From a virus: DNA of 45,688 nt. Numbering within the stretch: position 1 is the first letter of the stretch; each line of letters begins with the position of its first letter. Under the pieces are notes generated by a model. That model worked only from the letters and a program-made list of their open reading frames with translations, was not told the DNA's origin and made no database searches. The position numbers and the translations under genes are program-made. The stretch lies in the IMG/VR virus record IMGVR_UViG_3300030329_003991, positions 3,036 to 48,723 of that record. One strand, written 5' to 3'. Positions 16,070 to 23,647 of this stretch are shown piece after piece.

Positions 16070-17401
16070 TTAGAATGGTTTAGGTGTACCACTCACGTTA
16101 TCACCTCTCTCTTTAGCTAACTGCATAGCAGCACCCTCACTATCTGCAACTAAGCAGCTATTCCCATGATACCCAACCTCACAAGTATTTGTACTACCAT
16201 ATCTATTCTTAGCTACTATAAGCTGTAAGTAGCAATCACTATTACCATCATCACCATATCTAGATACCCAAGGATAATGAGAAAATAATACTATCTCTGC
16301 ATCCTGCTCTAGGTTTCCAGATTCAGCAAGGTCAGACAATCTAGGTAGCCTATCATTTCTATGTTCCATATTTCTATTCATTTGAGACACCAATATAACT
16401 GACATGTCATTGGACTTAGCTAACCATTTATAGTTTCTGGTGACATCACCAATCTTATGCCTTAGGTCGCGTCTATCATTAGGGTGGTATTCTATTAATC
16501 CTATATGATCGTCTATTACTACATCTGGTTTAATAGCTCTTATCTCTTTGAATGTTCCATCTAAATCCCTAACGTCGTCGAACATAAATAACTTATCTTT
16601 ATACACTTCAGATATAATATTAGTAGCATCAAATATACTATTCTTTTCCAATCCTATATTACTTCTAAGATTTCTATATTGTATACTACTGCATTCCATA
16701 GCCATAAACTTCTTCATCATCTCTGTATTAGGCATTTCTCTATTAAACATAACTACTCGTTTGCCATCATGCACTAAATTACGTGCTATATTTGCAGATA
16801 CTGTTGTCTTTGCATTACCAGGTCTACCTGCTATGATAGTTATCTCACCACGAGTCATTCCATTTATAACTTTATCTACCTTATCTATCCCTGTTTTAAT
16901 AAGAGTAGTAGATTTGAATATAGAATCTGTTGTTCTTAGTAGTAAATCATCTAGGTCAAATTCTTTATTTGGTTGTAAGTTTATTATATTTCCTATAGTA
17001 GTATGTGCATCTTCAAGTAACACTTGAGTCTCTTTAGAGTTATCATGTATATTTTTAGAGATACTATGAATCTGTCTATCAAGTCTTCTTCGTAACCAAT
17101 CGCTATGTAGTAACTTAGCGTAAGTTATTGATTTAGATGGGGATACAACAAGCTCTAAAAATCCTGTTATTTCATATATAGGAGAGTAGTCGGAATTTTG
17201 TATATCAATTGTATCGGCTACAGTATTAGAGTCTATATCTTTCTTTTCTTTATCTAATTTAATTATAGCTTTCCAAACTCTCTGATTAAAGTCATTGTAG
17301 AAAAAATCTGGGCTAGGTATCCATGACCTAACGCAATCTAGCTGCTCAGAGTCTGTTATAATACATCCAAGCAATGCTTTTTCTAGCTCTATATTTTTCA
17401 T
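16070..17401 (-). CDS. DnaB-type replicative helicase
   Basis: 443 residues. It has a DnaB N-terminal helical domain (ELEKALLGCIITDSEQ) and a RecA-type core. Walker A is AGRPGNAKTT (191-200), in which the usual Gly before the catalytic Lys is Ala. FNREMP (219-224) corresponds to the FSLEMS motif of DnaB, a Walker B strand lies in the PDVVIDDHIGLI phrase, and the VSQMNR and LPRLSDLAESGNLEQDAEIV stretch ends the motor. It should unwind the fork 5'-3' as a hexamer. It is the last gene of the leftward cluster, only 11 bases from the convergent late operon. No primase domain is fused. Confidence 0.9.
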   Translation of the reverse strand: MKNIELEKALLGCIITDSEQLDCVRSWIPSPDFFYNDFNQRVWKAIIKLDKEKKDIDSNTVADTIDIQNSDYSPIYEITGFLELVVSPSKSITYAKLLHSDWLRRRLDRQIHSISKNIHDNSKETQVLLEDAHTTIGNIINLQPNKEFDLDDLLLRTTDSIFKSTTLIKTGIDKVDKVINGMTRGEITIIAGRPGNAKTTVSANIARNLVHDGKRVVMFNREMPNTEMMKKFMAMECSSIQYRNLRSNIGLEKNSIFDATNIISEVYKDKLFMFDDVRDLDGTFKEIRAIKPDVVIDDHIGLIEYHPNDRRDLRHKIGDVTRNYKWLAKSNDMSVILVSQMNRNMEHRNDRLPRLSDLAESGNLEQDAEIVLFSHYPWVSRYGDDGNSDCYLQLIVAKNRYGSTNTCEVGYHGNSCLVADSEGAAMQLAKERGDNVSGTPKPF

Positions 17402-17775
17402 TCTTGTTCCTCTAGTTTTGGTGGTAGTCTATCTAATGTTTTCTTTTCATATGTATCTTTAAGAGATGATTGTTCATCATGGTTAGTGACCATTTTAACA
17501 AAGTACTTTATATTATATCCCTGCTCTAGATATCCACGGTTTCTGAACATGTCTATCATTCTATATAGTATATCGTCGTCTATATTTTTTATTTCATTTA
17601 ATAAGTAATATATATCCACTTCCCTTACTGATCGTACATTATCCATATCAATGAGTAGCTTTTCTATAGACTTTAAAGACTTTATAGAACGAGACATCTT
17701 TAATATATCTATTTGATTAGCAAAGCTTTTTTCTTCGAAAGTACTACTACATAATGGGCATTTTATTTTCTTCAT
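17398..17775 (-). CDS. Small zinc-motif protein upstream of the helicase
   Basis: About 125 residues. The start is placed at the ATG overlapping the upstream stop (TAATG) rather than the ATG 12 bases earlier. It opens MKKIKCPLCSS, a single C-x2-C pair, followed by a helical domain with DNVRSVREVDIYYLLNEIKN. It couples to DnaB through ATGA. A short protein translated with the helicase suggests a helicase loader, replication accessory or winged-helix protein. No family is recognised. Confidence 0.6.
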   Translation of the reverse strand: MKKIKCPLCSSTFEEKSFANQIDILKMSRSIKSLKSIEKLLIDMDNVRSVREVDIYYLLNEIKNIDDDILYRMIDMFRNRGYLEQGYNIKYFVKMVTNHDEQSSLKDTYEKKTLDRLPPKLEEQE

Positions 17776-18563
17776 TATAATCCACAAAATCCTTCTTCAC
17801 ACATAAATAACTCTTGCTGATCTGCAAATTCAACATCATCTATATGTACGCATGAACTGTGTAGGTACACCCCCCCTTTTCCCTTTCCTCTATCTATTAA
17901 GGAATTTCTTATGCTCTCATCTATTTCTATTATCTTACCCCAACTCTCTTTGTCATTATCTTTTATTTCTTTCCATCCTTTATTGCTATGATATGGACAG
18001 AATACGCATGCAGATTTAGGTGGTATTGGGAATGAATGTTTTTCAAATACTTTTATACAATCTTTACGCTCTAGTCTACTATCTATTAATGGATATCTAT
18101 ATGTAACACGAGGCATTGTTGATGTTTTCATCCTCTCTATCTCATCCAAGCTTATACCTAACCATATCTCTGTCATTGGCATTCTATACTTAGGTTTCAA
18201 TCCATATATCTTCCTTATGCTTTTTATTACAGGTCTTATTTTATAATGATTAGTACATTGCCTTCTAAGCATACCTGTTTTATTTGGATTATCTACAAAA
18301 GCTGGTATACCTGCAAACCTACTAGTTTTATCTTTATCTAGTAGGTCTTCATATAGATTCATTTCATCTGATACTATTATCTCTATACCGTTATTATCTT
18401 TAGCCCACTTCTTTAGTATGTCTAGTATCTCATATGTTCTAGGTAGTTCAGCACCTGGGTCTGCAAATATAGCGTAATCAGCTCTATCTATTTCCCCAAG
18501 AGAACTCATTATATACATTGCAGTACTTTGCACACCTAAGCCTAGGCTTATAACTTTCATCAT
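17775..18563 (-). CDS. PAPS-reductase / adenine nucleotide alpha-hydrolase-like protein
   Basis: About 262 residues from the ATG overlapping the upstream TGA (an ATG nine bases earlier is also in frame). The N-terminus VISLGLGVQSTAMYIMSSL is a PP-loop variant of the ATP-pyrophosphatase family, and DYAIFADPGAELPRTYEIL follows as in PAPS-reductase-like phage enzymes. The CTNHYKIRP and ACVFCPYH phrases give Cys residues that could bind a metal or Fe-S cluster. PAPS-reductase-like proteins act in sulfur transfer, in DndC-type DNA phosphorothioation and in nucleotide modification. The substrate here is unknown. Confidence 0.78.
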   Translation of the reverse strand: MMKVISLGLGVQSTAMYIMSSLGEIDRADYAIFADPGAELPRTYEILDILKKWAKDNNGIEIIVSDEMNLYEDLLDKDKTSRFAGIPAFVDNPNKTGMLRRQCTNHYKIRPVIKSIRKIYGLKPKYRMPMTEIWLGISLDEIERMKTSTMPRVTYRYPLIDSRLERKDCIKVFEKHSFPIPPKSACVFCPYHSNKGWKEIKDNDKESWGKIIEIDESIRNSLIDRGKGKGGVYLHSSCVHIDDVEFADQQELFMCEEGFCGL

Positions 18564-19012
18564 GTCTTGCATGTATCACATTCACCTTCTTGAAGTCTAA
18601 CTCTATTAAATATACTACCAGGAAGCTTTTCATACATCCCGCTTAGTCGAGTATTATAATGCCTATGGAATGCATTTTTACAACCTTTACATCTAAATGG
18701 TTTATTAGGAGTTCCTTCCCATCTTATTCTAGATGACTCAGACATCTTGGCGATAGTATCTTCCTCTGGACTAAACCACTCTTCATCAAAGTAATATTTT
18801 AATGTTTCAATCTCTGCTTCAACTGCTCTTCTAGCATCCTGCTCGTATTCAGTAAGCGTTCCTCTGAATCCTAGCTTCCTTCCTCCGTTTCTTTTATGTA
18901 TTGTAGTAGGGTCATTAACTGATCCATTGGCATTATAGCGTATATTTCGCCTCTTGACTCCTTTACCAATTGAAGGTGTGATTCCCCTACCTGTTCCGAG
19001 GGCTTCAACCAT
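18560..19012 (-). CDS. Zinc-ribbon protein overlapping the resolvase gene
   Basis: 150 residues if the only canonical in-frame start (ATG 19012) is used. That overlaps the resolvase gene by 142 bases in another frame. The N-terminal 45 residues are basic and Gly-rich, the middle is helical (TLTEYEQDARRAVEAEIETL), and a C-terminal zinc ribbon has FRCKGC near residue 106 and ECDTCKT at the end. A strong GGAGG-type ribosome site lies at the end of the resolvase gene but no ATG/GTG/TTG follows it in frame, so the true start is uncertain. Likely nucleic-acid binding. Confidence 0.6.
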   Translation of the reverse strand: MVEALGTGRGITPSIGKGVKRRNIRYNANGSVNDPTTIHKRNGGRKLGFRGTLTEYEQDARRAVEAEIETLKYYFDEEWFSPEEDTIAKMSESSRIRWEGTPNKPFRCKGCKNAFHRHYNTRLSGMYEKLPGSIFNRVRLQEGECDTCKT

Positions 19013-19200
19013 TCTGCTATCCTTTTCCGCACCTTACATTGCACGGTGTAATTTTCTATTGTTAAGTCTACTTCTGGGTGGAGTCCTAATGACCTACCAT
19101 CAGAACCCCACGCTCTCTTAGAATCTAGTCCGTATTCCTTTGCTTTATTTACGCACTCTCTTTCGAACCGATTTCCTTTTGCTTTGCTTTTTGACGGCAC
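18871..19200 (-). CDS. Hjc-like Holliday-junction resolvase / PD-(D/E)XK nuclease
   Basis: 109 residues. SKAKGNRFERECVNKAKEYG (4-23) carries the N-terminal catalytic Glu13, and the HPEVDL and YTVQCKVRK phrases (41-59) carry D45 and the QxK signature. This order and size match archaeal-Hjc-type resolvases and small phage PD-(D/E)XK endonucleases that cut branched DNA during recombination and packaging. It sits beside a DNA-binding zinc-ribbon gene and in the same operon as the Rad52-like and Cas4-like genes, forming a recombination set. Confidence 0.75.
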   Translation of the reverse strand: MPSKSKAKGNRFERECVNKAKEYGLDSKRAWGSDGRSLGLHPEVDLTIENYTVQCKVRKRIAEWLKPSEQVGESHLQLVKESRGEIYAIMPMDQLMTLLQYIKETEEGS

Positions 19201-19205
19201 GTTTT

Positions 19206-19460
19206 CTACTCCTCTTCTTTTTGAAGGGACTCTCTAGAAACTTTTTCAATCCCTTTGTTACTTTCTGAAAGAAGTTCATTTGCTTTTACCTCCATGTATT
19301 TTACATAGTTTTCTTTGTCACCCTTCATCTCTAAATAATTAAAGAAAAAGTCACTAAGAACTTCTATGTGTTTTCTGTTTGACATTGTTAGACTTGTTAG
19401 TTCTGCTATTGCTTTAACAAAATCTTTATTAGTGAATTTAGATTTCTTTTTTTTCACCAA
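19206..19460 (-). CDS. Small hypothetical helical protein
   Basis: 84 residues, Lys-rich at the N-terminus (MVKKKKSKFTNKDFV) and otherwise helical, with an acidic Glu tail. No motif recognised. It overlaps the upstream membrane-protein gene by 23 bases and lies five bases before the resolvase start, so it is part of the leftward early operon. Confidence 0.5.
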   Translation of the reverse strand: MVKKKKSKFTNKDFVKAIAELTSLTMSNRKHIEVLSDFFFNYLEMKGDKENYVKYMEVKANELLSESNKGIEKVSRESLQKEEE

Positions 19461-19656
19461 TTATTTCCTTCATAGTCTTTCTATGTATTAATATAAATAC
19501 TAAACACATTGCACTAAATATATATATGTTTATTACTGCATAGTTTTCTAACAAGATTAATAACTGTGTTTCAAATATACTCATATTACTCCTTTTAAAG
19601 CTAGGTGGTCTATTTGGAATATTAACTCCTTGGGGCCAACCATTATTTGACATCAT
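19438..19656 (-). CDS. Small membrane protein with two possible starts
   Basis: 72 residues from ATG 19656, preceded by a GAAGGAAA ribosome site. A second, stronger AAAGGAG site precedes an in-frame ATG at 19584, giving a 48-residue form. The long form adds a Pro-rich N-terminus (GWPQGVNIPNRPPSFKR). One transmembrane segment (AVINIYIFSAMCLVFILI) is followed by basic residues. An inverted repeat (19604-19613 and 19679-19688) brackets the outer start. Dual-start membrane proteins are known from holin/antiholin pairs, but its place in an early operon leaves the role open. Confidence 0.5.
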   Translation of the reverse strand: MMSNNGWPQGVNIPNRPPSFKRSNMSIFETQLLILLENYAVINIYIFSAMCLVFILIHRKTMKEIIGEKKEI

Positions 19657-19688
19657 TTTTCCTTCATTCAAATAAAATATAGACCACC
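19604..19688 (-). repeat. 10-bp inverted repeat around the outer start of the 19438-19656 gene
   Basis: GGTGGTCTAT at 19604-19613 and its exact complement ATAGACCACC at 19679-19688. In the leftward transcript the arms enclose the outer ribosome site and start (19656). The structure ends about 10 bases before the inner AAAGGAG site. It could favour the inner start, but a 65-base loop makes this a weak hairpin. Confidence 0.4.
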
Positions 19689-19704
19689 ATAACTTTAGTT
19701 CTTA

Positions 19705-19881
19705 TTACTCTTCAATCTCATCTATTATCATATTAGATAAGCTTATAAGCTCTTTAACTTCCCTTTCTATTCTATGTACTCTCCATAGATGACTTAGTTG
19801 AAGTGCTAACATCATTAACATAGTAAATTCCCAATAGGGAAAATACTCTGCACTGAATAATGCTTCCCAATAGTATCTCAT
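19705..19881 (-). CDS. Small amphipathic protein (58 residues)
   Basis: A short ORF from ATG 19881 to TAA at 19705, coupled by ATGA to the upstream zinc-ribbon peptide. The N-terminus is aromatic-rich (MRYYWEALFSAEYFPYWEF), then there is a short hydrophobic stretch (TMLMMLALQL) and a charged helical tail (HRIEREVKELISLSNMIIDE). It may associate with membrane. The exact coupling to its neighbour supports translation. No family known. Confidence 0.5.
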   Translation of the reverse strand: MRYYWEALFSAEYFPYWEFTMLMMLALQLSHLWRVHRIEREVKELISLSNMIIDEIEE

Positions 19882-20054
19882 TTACTTTTCCTCTTTTTAT
19901 TTTTTATTGTTATCTTTCTCCAATCAGGCACTACACCATCCTTATCAAAATATTTATCTTCATCAGTATTAGATTGCTCTATACAATTATGACAGAGCCC
20001 TATCCTGTTACTAGTAGGCTGATCACACTCATGACAATGGAATAACATAGGCAT
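19878..20054 (-). CDS. Small zinc-finger protein (58 residues)
   Basis: It starts at the ATG overlapping the methyltransferase stop (TAATG) and ends in ATGA with the next peptide. Cys pairs FHCHECD (C7, C10) and LCHNCI (C21, C24) form a compact zinc ribbon, and the C-terminus is very basic (ITIKNKKRKSK). This architecture fits a small nucleic-acid-binding regulator. Double coupling to neighbouring genes makes it very likely real. Confidence 0.6.
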   Translation of the reverse strand: MPMLFHCHECDQPTSNRIGLCHNCIEQSNTDEDKYFDKDGVVPDWRKITIKNKKRKSK

Positions 20055-21313
20055 TACTTCAATCTCCTTGCTATCTCTGCTACTACAGGTACGCTAACTG
20101 CGTTACCTAACTGTTTATATCTTTGTGTATCAGATATGTTAACCTCATTACCATTAGTATCTATACCCTTAGTAGTCCAAAGGTCTGGAAAGCCTTGTAA
20201 TCGCTCACATTCCAAAGGAGTTAGCCTTCTTATATGTGGCCCACTCTCAACATAAGCTGAATAGTTAGTACCATATTGCTTAGAAGCTGGTAGTGTAGAA
20301 CAAATTGCTTCCTGGGTATGTACAACCCCTCCCTGCTTATCATGTATCCTATATTTAGTAGGCTTTTCAGCTATAGTATATTGCTGCATACCTGTATCTA
20401 ATGTTTGTGCTTCTTTCTTACCAACTCTTCCACGCCTAGTCTTACTATTAGGCACAGCTAAGTTAATAGAATCTCCTTCTTCTGCTACTGCATATCCTTT
20501 CTTGGTTGCTTCTGGTACTTTGACCTCATACAATCCTGTCTTAGAACCCATACCACCACCATTCTTTATGGTTCTTGAAGTACCTGTTATATCATACACC
20601 CTAGTTGCTTCACTGTCTTTACCTACAGTTCCTATTTGTTTAAGACCTGTAACTACATAGGTTTCATTACTAGCATGAACACCTTTTCTATAATCAGCAG
20701 TTATTGTTGTACTAATTTTACTGACCTTCCCCGATCCTCTGCTCTCTCCAAGTATCGTAGAGCTTTTTCCGATAGGAAATACTTCTGCTCCACCTCTGCT
20801 TCCAAGATGTCCGATAATATATATCCGCTCTCTATTTTGGGGTAGAAACCAGCGAGTATTGAGTAGTTGACACTCAACGGTATAATCAAGGTCGGTAAGA
20901 ATTCCGTAGATCGTAGCAAATGTTCGTCCACGATCGTGGTTAAGTAGACCTTTAACGTTTTCGAGTACAAAGTAAGGGATTGGTTTTTCAACTCCTCTGA
21001 AATATCTGAGAATCCTCGCGATTTCAAAAAAGAGAGTACCTCTGGTGTCATCAAAACCTTTTCGTCTTCCAGCCACGCTAAATGCTTGGCATGGAAATCC
21101 TCCAGAAAGGATGTCAATGTTATCTGGTAAATCTCTTTCGGGTCGAATAGTTGTAACATCTTCTAACTCCTCAGCGTTGGGATAGTTATATCTATAAACA
21201 GACTTAGCATACTTATCTATCTCTGAATATCCTACCCATTCAAATTCATATCCTGCTTCTTCAAAGCCTTTATGGAATCCACCTACTCCACTAAATAAGT
21301 CTAGTAGCTTCAT
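20054..21313 (-). CDS. DNA C5-cytosine methyltransferase
   Basis: 419 residues with the ordered C5-methyltransferase motifs: I DLFSGVGGFHKGFEEAG (5-21), IV GGFPCQAFS (71-79, nucleophile C75), VI ENVKG (118-122), VIII QNRERIYIIG (159-168), a variable target-recognition region about 190-340, and IX/X PLECERLQGFP...QLGNAVSVPV at the C-terminus. It transfers methyl from SAM to cytosine C5. No cognate endonuclease is adjacent, so it is an orphan enzyme likely protecting phage DNA from host restriction. A role in priming further base modification is possible but unproven. Confidence 0.93.
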   Translation of the reverse strand: MKLLDLFSGVGGFHKGFEEAGYEFEWVGYSEIDKYAKSVYRYNYPNAEELEDVTTIRPERDLPDNIDILSGGFPCQAFSVAGRRKGFDDTRGTLFFEIARILRYFRGVEKPIPYFVLENVKGLLNHDRGRTFATIYGILTDLDYTVECQLLNTRWFLPQNRERIYIIGHLGSRGGAEVFPIGKSSTILGESRGSGKVSKISTTITADYRKGVHASNETYVVTGLKQIGTVGKDSEATRVYDITGTSRTIKNGGGMGSKTGLYEVKVPEATKKGYAVAEEGDSINLAVPNSKTRRGRVGKKEAQTLDTGMQQYTIAEKPTKYRIHDKQGGVVHTQEAICSTLPASKQYGTNYSAYVESGPHIRRLTPLECERLQGFPDLWTTKGIDTNGNEVNISDTQRYKQLGNAVSVPVVAEIARRLK

Positions 21314-21528
21314 TTGTTTTCTATATAAATCCGTATATACTCAGCGTACTTCATTGGTAGGTCTTGGTCATATGCCCTTGGATGCAATCCATTAGCTACT
21401 GCATGTTTAGTTCTTGGGCCATTAGCTCTTAACCTTAATTTGTATTTATCTCTATTTAATCCCTTCTTTATTAGTCCTAAAGCTATCTGACCTTCTTCAT
21501 TATTTGGTATTCTTATTTGAAATTTCAT
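21310..21528 (-). CDS. Small basic hypothetical protein
   Basis: 72 residues, ATGA-coupled to the methyltransferase and preceded by an AAAGGAG ribosome site. The central segment is strongly basic (KLRLRANGPRTKHA). No family is recognised. Coupling suggests joint expression with the methyltransferase. Confidence 0.55.
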   Translation of the reverse strand: MKFQIRIPNNEEGQIALGLIKKGLNRDKYKLRLRANGPRTKHAVANGLHPRAYDQDLPMKYAEYIRIYIENK

Positions 21529-21547
21529 TTATTCTCCTTTAAATTTT

Positions 21548-21569
21548 GGGGTGTTTAAAGGTACACCCC
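21548..21569 (-). terminator. GC-rich stem-loop between the HTH gene and the methyltransferase unit
   Basis: GGGGTGT / ACACCCC form a perfect 7-bp stem around an 8-base loop in an otherwise AT-rich 80-base gap. No clear U-run follows on the leftward strand, so an attenuator, processing site or factor-dependent terminator is more likely than a standard intrinsic terminator. Confidence 0.45.
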
Positions 21570-21609
21570 CAACCTTTGCTACTACCACTAACCAAGTGTG
21601 AAACAAACA

Positions 21610-21810
21610 CTATTTTATCAATCGGTACTTTGCGAATCCTTTGGAATTATCAGTTATAATATCCATCCCCTTACTGTGTCTTAGGTAATGAATAATAGAT
21701 GCTAACCTCATTACTTTAAAGTTGTTCCAAGCATTAACAGGATGTATTGTTTTACCTGCATTTAACCAAGTTATTATTCGTTGTGTTTTGCTTTTTCTTT
21801 TTCTAGGCAT
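21610..21810 (-). CDS. Small helix-turn-helix DNA-binding protein
   Basis: 66 residues. The pattern QRIITWLNAGKTIHPVNAWN...MRLASIIHYLRHSKGMDI matches the phage winged-helix/HTH family (HTH_39-like) in which a helix pair reads x-I-x-x-W/H-L-x-x-G-K-x-I-x-P-x-x-A-W, then R-L-x-x-x-I-x-x-L-R-x-x-G. The N-terminus MPRKRKSKTQR is basic. It probably binds DNA as a regulator or replication accessory; no target site could be tied to it. It overlaps the preceding gene by 37 bases. Confidence 0.7.
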   Translation of the reverse strand: MPRKRKSKTQRIITWLNAGKTIHPVNAWNNFKVMRLASIIHYLRHSKGMDIITDNSKGFAKYRLIK

Positions 21811-22013
21811 TTCATCTCCTTGTTATATATTTCTCTCAAATCCTTTATTAGTCTATTATCTTCTGAAATAGATAGTTCATATATAGATTTATCTCTGGTG
21901 TATTTTTTTGATGTGTTTATCATTATTGCTAAACCTTCTTTCCAACCAAACTTATCTGTAAATGTCCTTTCTATCTCATTCCACTTCTCGATCTCCAATA
22001 GGCTTTCCTCCAT
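21774..22013 (-). CDS. Small hypothetical charged protein
   Basis: 79 residues, helical and rich in Glu and Lys (MEESLLEIEKWNEIERTFTD). It overlaps the genes on both sides by 37-38 bases. No recognised motif. Confidence 0.5.
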   Translation of the reverse strand: MEESLLEIEKWNEIERTFTDKFGWKEGLAIMINTSKKYTRDKSIYELSISEDNRLIKDLREIYNKEMKCLEKEKAKHNE

Positions 22014-22215
22014 ACTCTGAATATAATCTACTGGGGTATACCTCCTCTTCCTCTGGAGACATACCCTCAGCTAGATTACGTTCTGCTATTTCGTTATACT
22101 CTTTCCTTAATCTACTTAGAAGATTATCTATCTGTTTAGATGCGAAATTAGACTCATGTTTCTCATTTTCAAGAGAATCAATAATGAGAGTATATTCGCT
22201 ATTCGTTATTTTCAT
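21976..22215 (-). CDS. Small hypothetical coiled-coil protein
   Basis: 79 residues whose ATG follows directly after the stop of the upstream gene (TAA-ATG). A central coiled coil (SKQIDNLLSRLRKEYNEIAE) is followed by an acidic tail with a Pro-Ser stretch. No family is known. Its position right after the ssDNA-binding candidate suggests a role with recombination proteins. Confidence 0.5.
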   Translation of the reverse strand: MKITNSEYTLIIDSLENEKHESNFASKQIDNLLSRLRKEYNEIAERNLAEGMSPEEEEVYPSRLYSEYGGKPIGDREVE

Positions 22216-22809
22216 TTAGAATGGAAGGTCGAGTACCTTACGCTTTCCTTCTGCCCATTTAAAGACAGTTACAGCCTTCGGTGTTGTTACTTCCTCCCCA
22301 TCTCTATTAGTCCATTTATCATGAACCACCTTTATAACAACTGGCGCTCCTTCTGCTTGATCTGCAGATAGCAATGGAAGTGAGTAGACCTTATTACCAT
22401 CCACCTCTTTCTCTTCTGGTGATATACCAAGACCATCTAATAGGTCTTTATATCCTTTGTTCGAACCAGAATTAGAAGATAGGTTTGGGTACTTATCAGT
22501 ATCAGGGTCTTTAAACCTAAAGAAACCTTTAGACTTAACATCCCTACCTGCGAAACCAGGTTCTGATGATTCCTCAGATACAACAAAGGTTAAGTTGTAT
22601 ATATCAGAAAGAAACTTTCCTTTAACTACAACGTTCTCCTTTATAGATAGCTCTTTGACATGGGCGAAATAACTACCTTCTGGTAATTTCTCTCCACCTG
22701 TATCTAGTAGTGGATCATAGTATGATGTACCACCAGACATGTCTCCAAGAACAGAATCTACAGATCCCCTGTTACTTTTAGACTTTTCGTCTGTTGCGAA
22801 AATGCTCAT
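22216..22809 (-). CDS. Putative ssDNA-binding or recombination-accessory protein
   Basis: 197 residues, acidic and Ser/Gly/Asp-rich. A core strand set (KLPEGSYFAHVKELSIKENV, then NLTFVVSEES, GRDVKSKGFFRF and KVYSLPLL) resembles DUF669-like phage proteins thought to be single-strand DNA binding. It is coupled (ATGA) to the Rad52-like gene upstream. SSB plus annealase pairs are common in phages. The family assignment is by pattern and gene order only; a short acidic C-terminal tail of the usual SSB type is absent. Confidence 0.45.
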   Translation of the reverse strand: MSIFATDEKSKSNRGSVDSVLGDMSGGTSYYDPLLDTGGEKLPEGSYFAHVKELSIKENVVVKGKFLSDIYNLTFVVSEESSEPGFAGRDVKSKGFFRFKDPDTDKYPNLSSNSGSNKGYKDLLDGLGISPEEKEVDGNKVYSLPLLSADQAEGAPVVIKVVHDKWTNRDGEEVTTPKAVTVFKWAEGKRKVLDLPF

Positions 22810-23420
22810 TCATTCTCCTCTTCTTTTATTATTTCAATTCTAGCTAATACCCTCGAAACATCTCCTCTTTCTACTTCACCATTATCGACCTTACGAGTTA
22901 TCTTAGCTTTCCATTCCTCTGAAAGACCTTCCATTGCTTCTGAGATAGTAGCTCTATCTTGTTCTGTCAATGTAACATCTTCCACTCTGTTTCTATAGAC
23001 ATCATCAGCTATATTAAGATACATATTAAATGCCTTCTTAATACAATCTGTATTAGCTGCCTTTATGTCATTACCTATATCAACGAATCCGCCTCCTTCT
23101 CTTCTAGTCTGTATCCTGTGTGCTGCTGTACAGTCTCCAGTTCTCCATATACCTCCATCAAACCACTTTAATCTACCATGTACCATAAAGGCTTCACTGC
23201 CTAATGTTTCAGTTTTCATTACTTGCCAACTCCAACCTGGATAATGCTTATCTGCAACATCTCTCATATAAGAGAACTCTACATAGTCAGCACCCATCTT
23301 ATTCTTAATGAAAGATTTAGGTGTATCTATATTAGAGACATTACTATGTGTACTCATTATCACTTCTGGTAGTGGTATACTACCATTTGGTATGAGGTCA
23401 GCTAATGAGTAATCACTCAT
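22806..23420 (-). CDS. Rad52/Sak-like single-strand annealing protein
   Basis: 204 residues. The arrangement GADYVEFSYMRDVADKHYPG, GWSWQVMK, HGRLKWFDGG, IWRTGDCTAAHRIQ, GGGFVDIGNDIKAANTDCIK and KKAFNMYLNIADDVYRN matches Rad52/Rad22 and phage Sak annealases, including the conserved GNDIKAANTDCIKKAF helix. The C-terminal 60 residues are charged and may bind a partner. It would anneal complementary ssDNA, working with the adjacent SSB candidate and the Cas4-like nuclease upstream. ATGA overlaps both neighbours. Confidence 0.72.
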   Translation of the reverse strand: MSDYSLADLIPNGSIPLPEVIMSTHSNVSNIDTPKSFIKNKMGADYVEFSYMRDVADKHYPGWSWQVMKTETLGSEAFMVHGRLKWFDGGIWRTGDCTAAHRIQTRREGGGFVDIGNDIKAANTDCIKKAFNMYLNIADDVYRNRVEDVTLTEQDRATISEAMEGLSEEWKAKITRKVDNGEVERGDVSRVLARIEIIKEEENE

Positions 23421-23647
23421 GCTTCTCCTCCTTCACTTTGTGAAAGTATCTCGAATAAGCTCTCATCCTCTTCTGCTAAGGTACTAGCGTACTCTAACTT
23501 ATCTTTAAATCCCTTGAGTTCCTCTTCTGGATTAGCTACTACATGCATCAAGTTGCTTAATGCTATCTCTAATTGAAGTACTCTAAAGTCTAACATCGAG
23601 ATTTCTTTCCTTAAATTAGTAGGTTTTTTATTTCTCTTTACACTCAT
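23417..23647 (-). CDS. Small hypothetical coiled-coil protein
   Basis: 76 residues from the ATG that overlaps the upstream stop as ATGA; a longer frame begins 45 bases earlier inside the previous gene. It has a basic N-terminus (MSVKRNKKPTNLRKE), a Leu-rich helix and an acidic tail. It lies between the nuclease and the annealase genes, so it may help recombination. No family is recognised. Confidence 0.5.
   Translation of the reverse strand: MSVKRNKKPTNLRKEISMLDFRVLQLEIALSNLMHVVANPEEELKGFKDKLEYASTLAEEDESLFEILSQSEGGEA

Noticed and set aside
16058-16082. Hairpin AAACC/GGTTT at the convergent junction as a bidirectional terminator
   Set aside because: Only a 5-bp AT-rich stem with no U-run on either side, and it overlaps coding sequence.
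16548-17027. 159-residue frame antisense to the helicase
   Set aside because: Complement of conserved DnaB motor sequence; no ribosome site and no recognisable motif.
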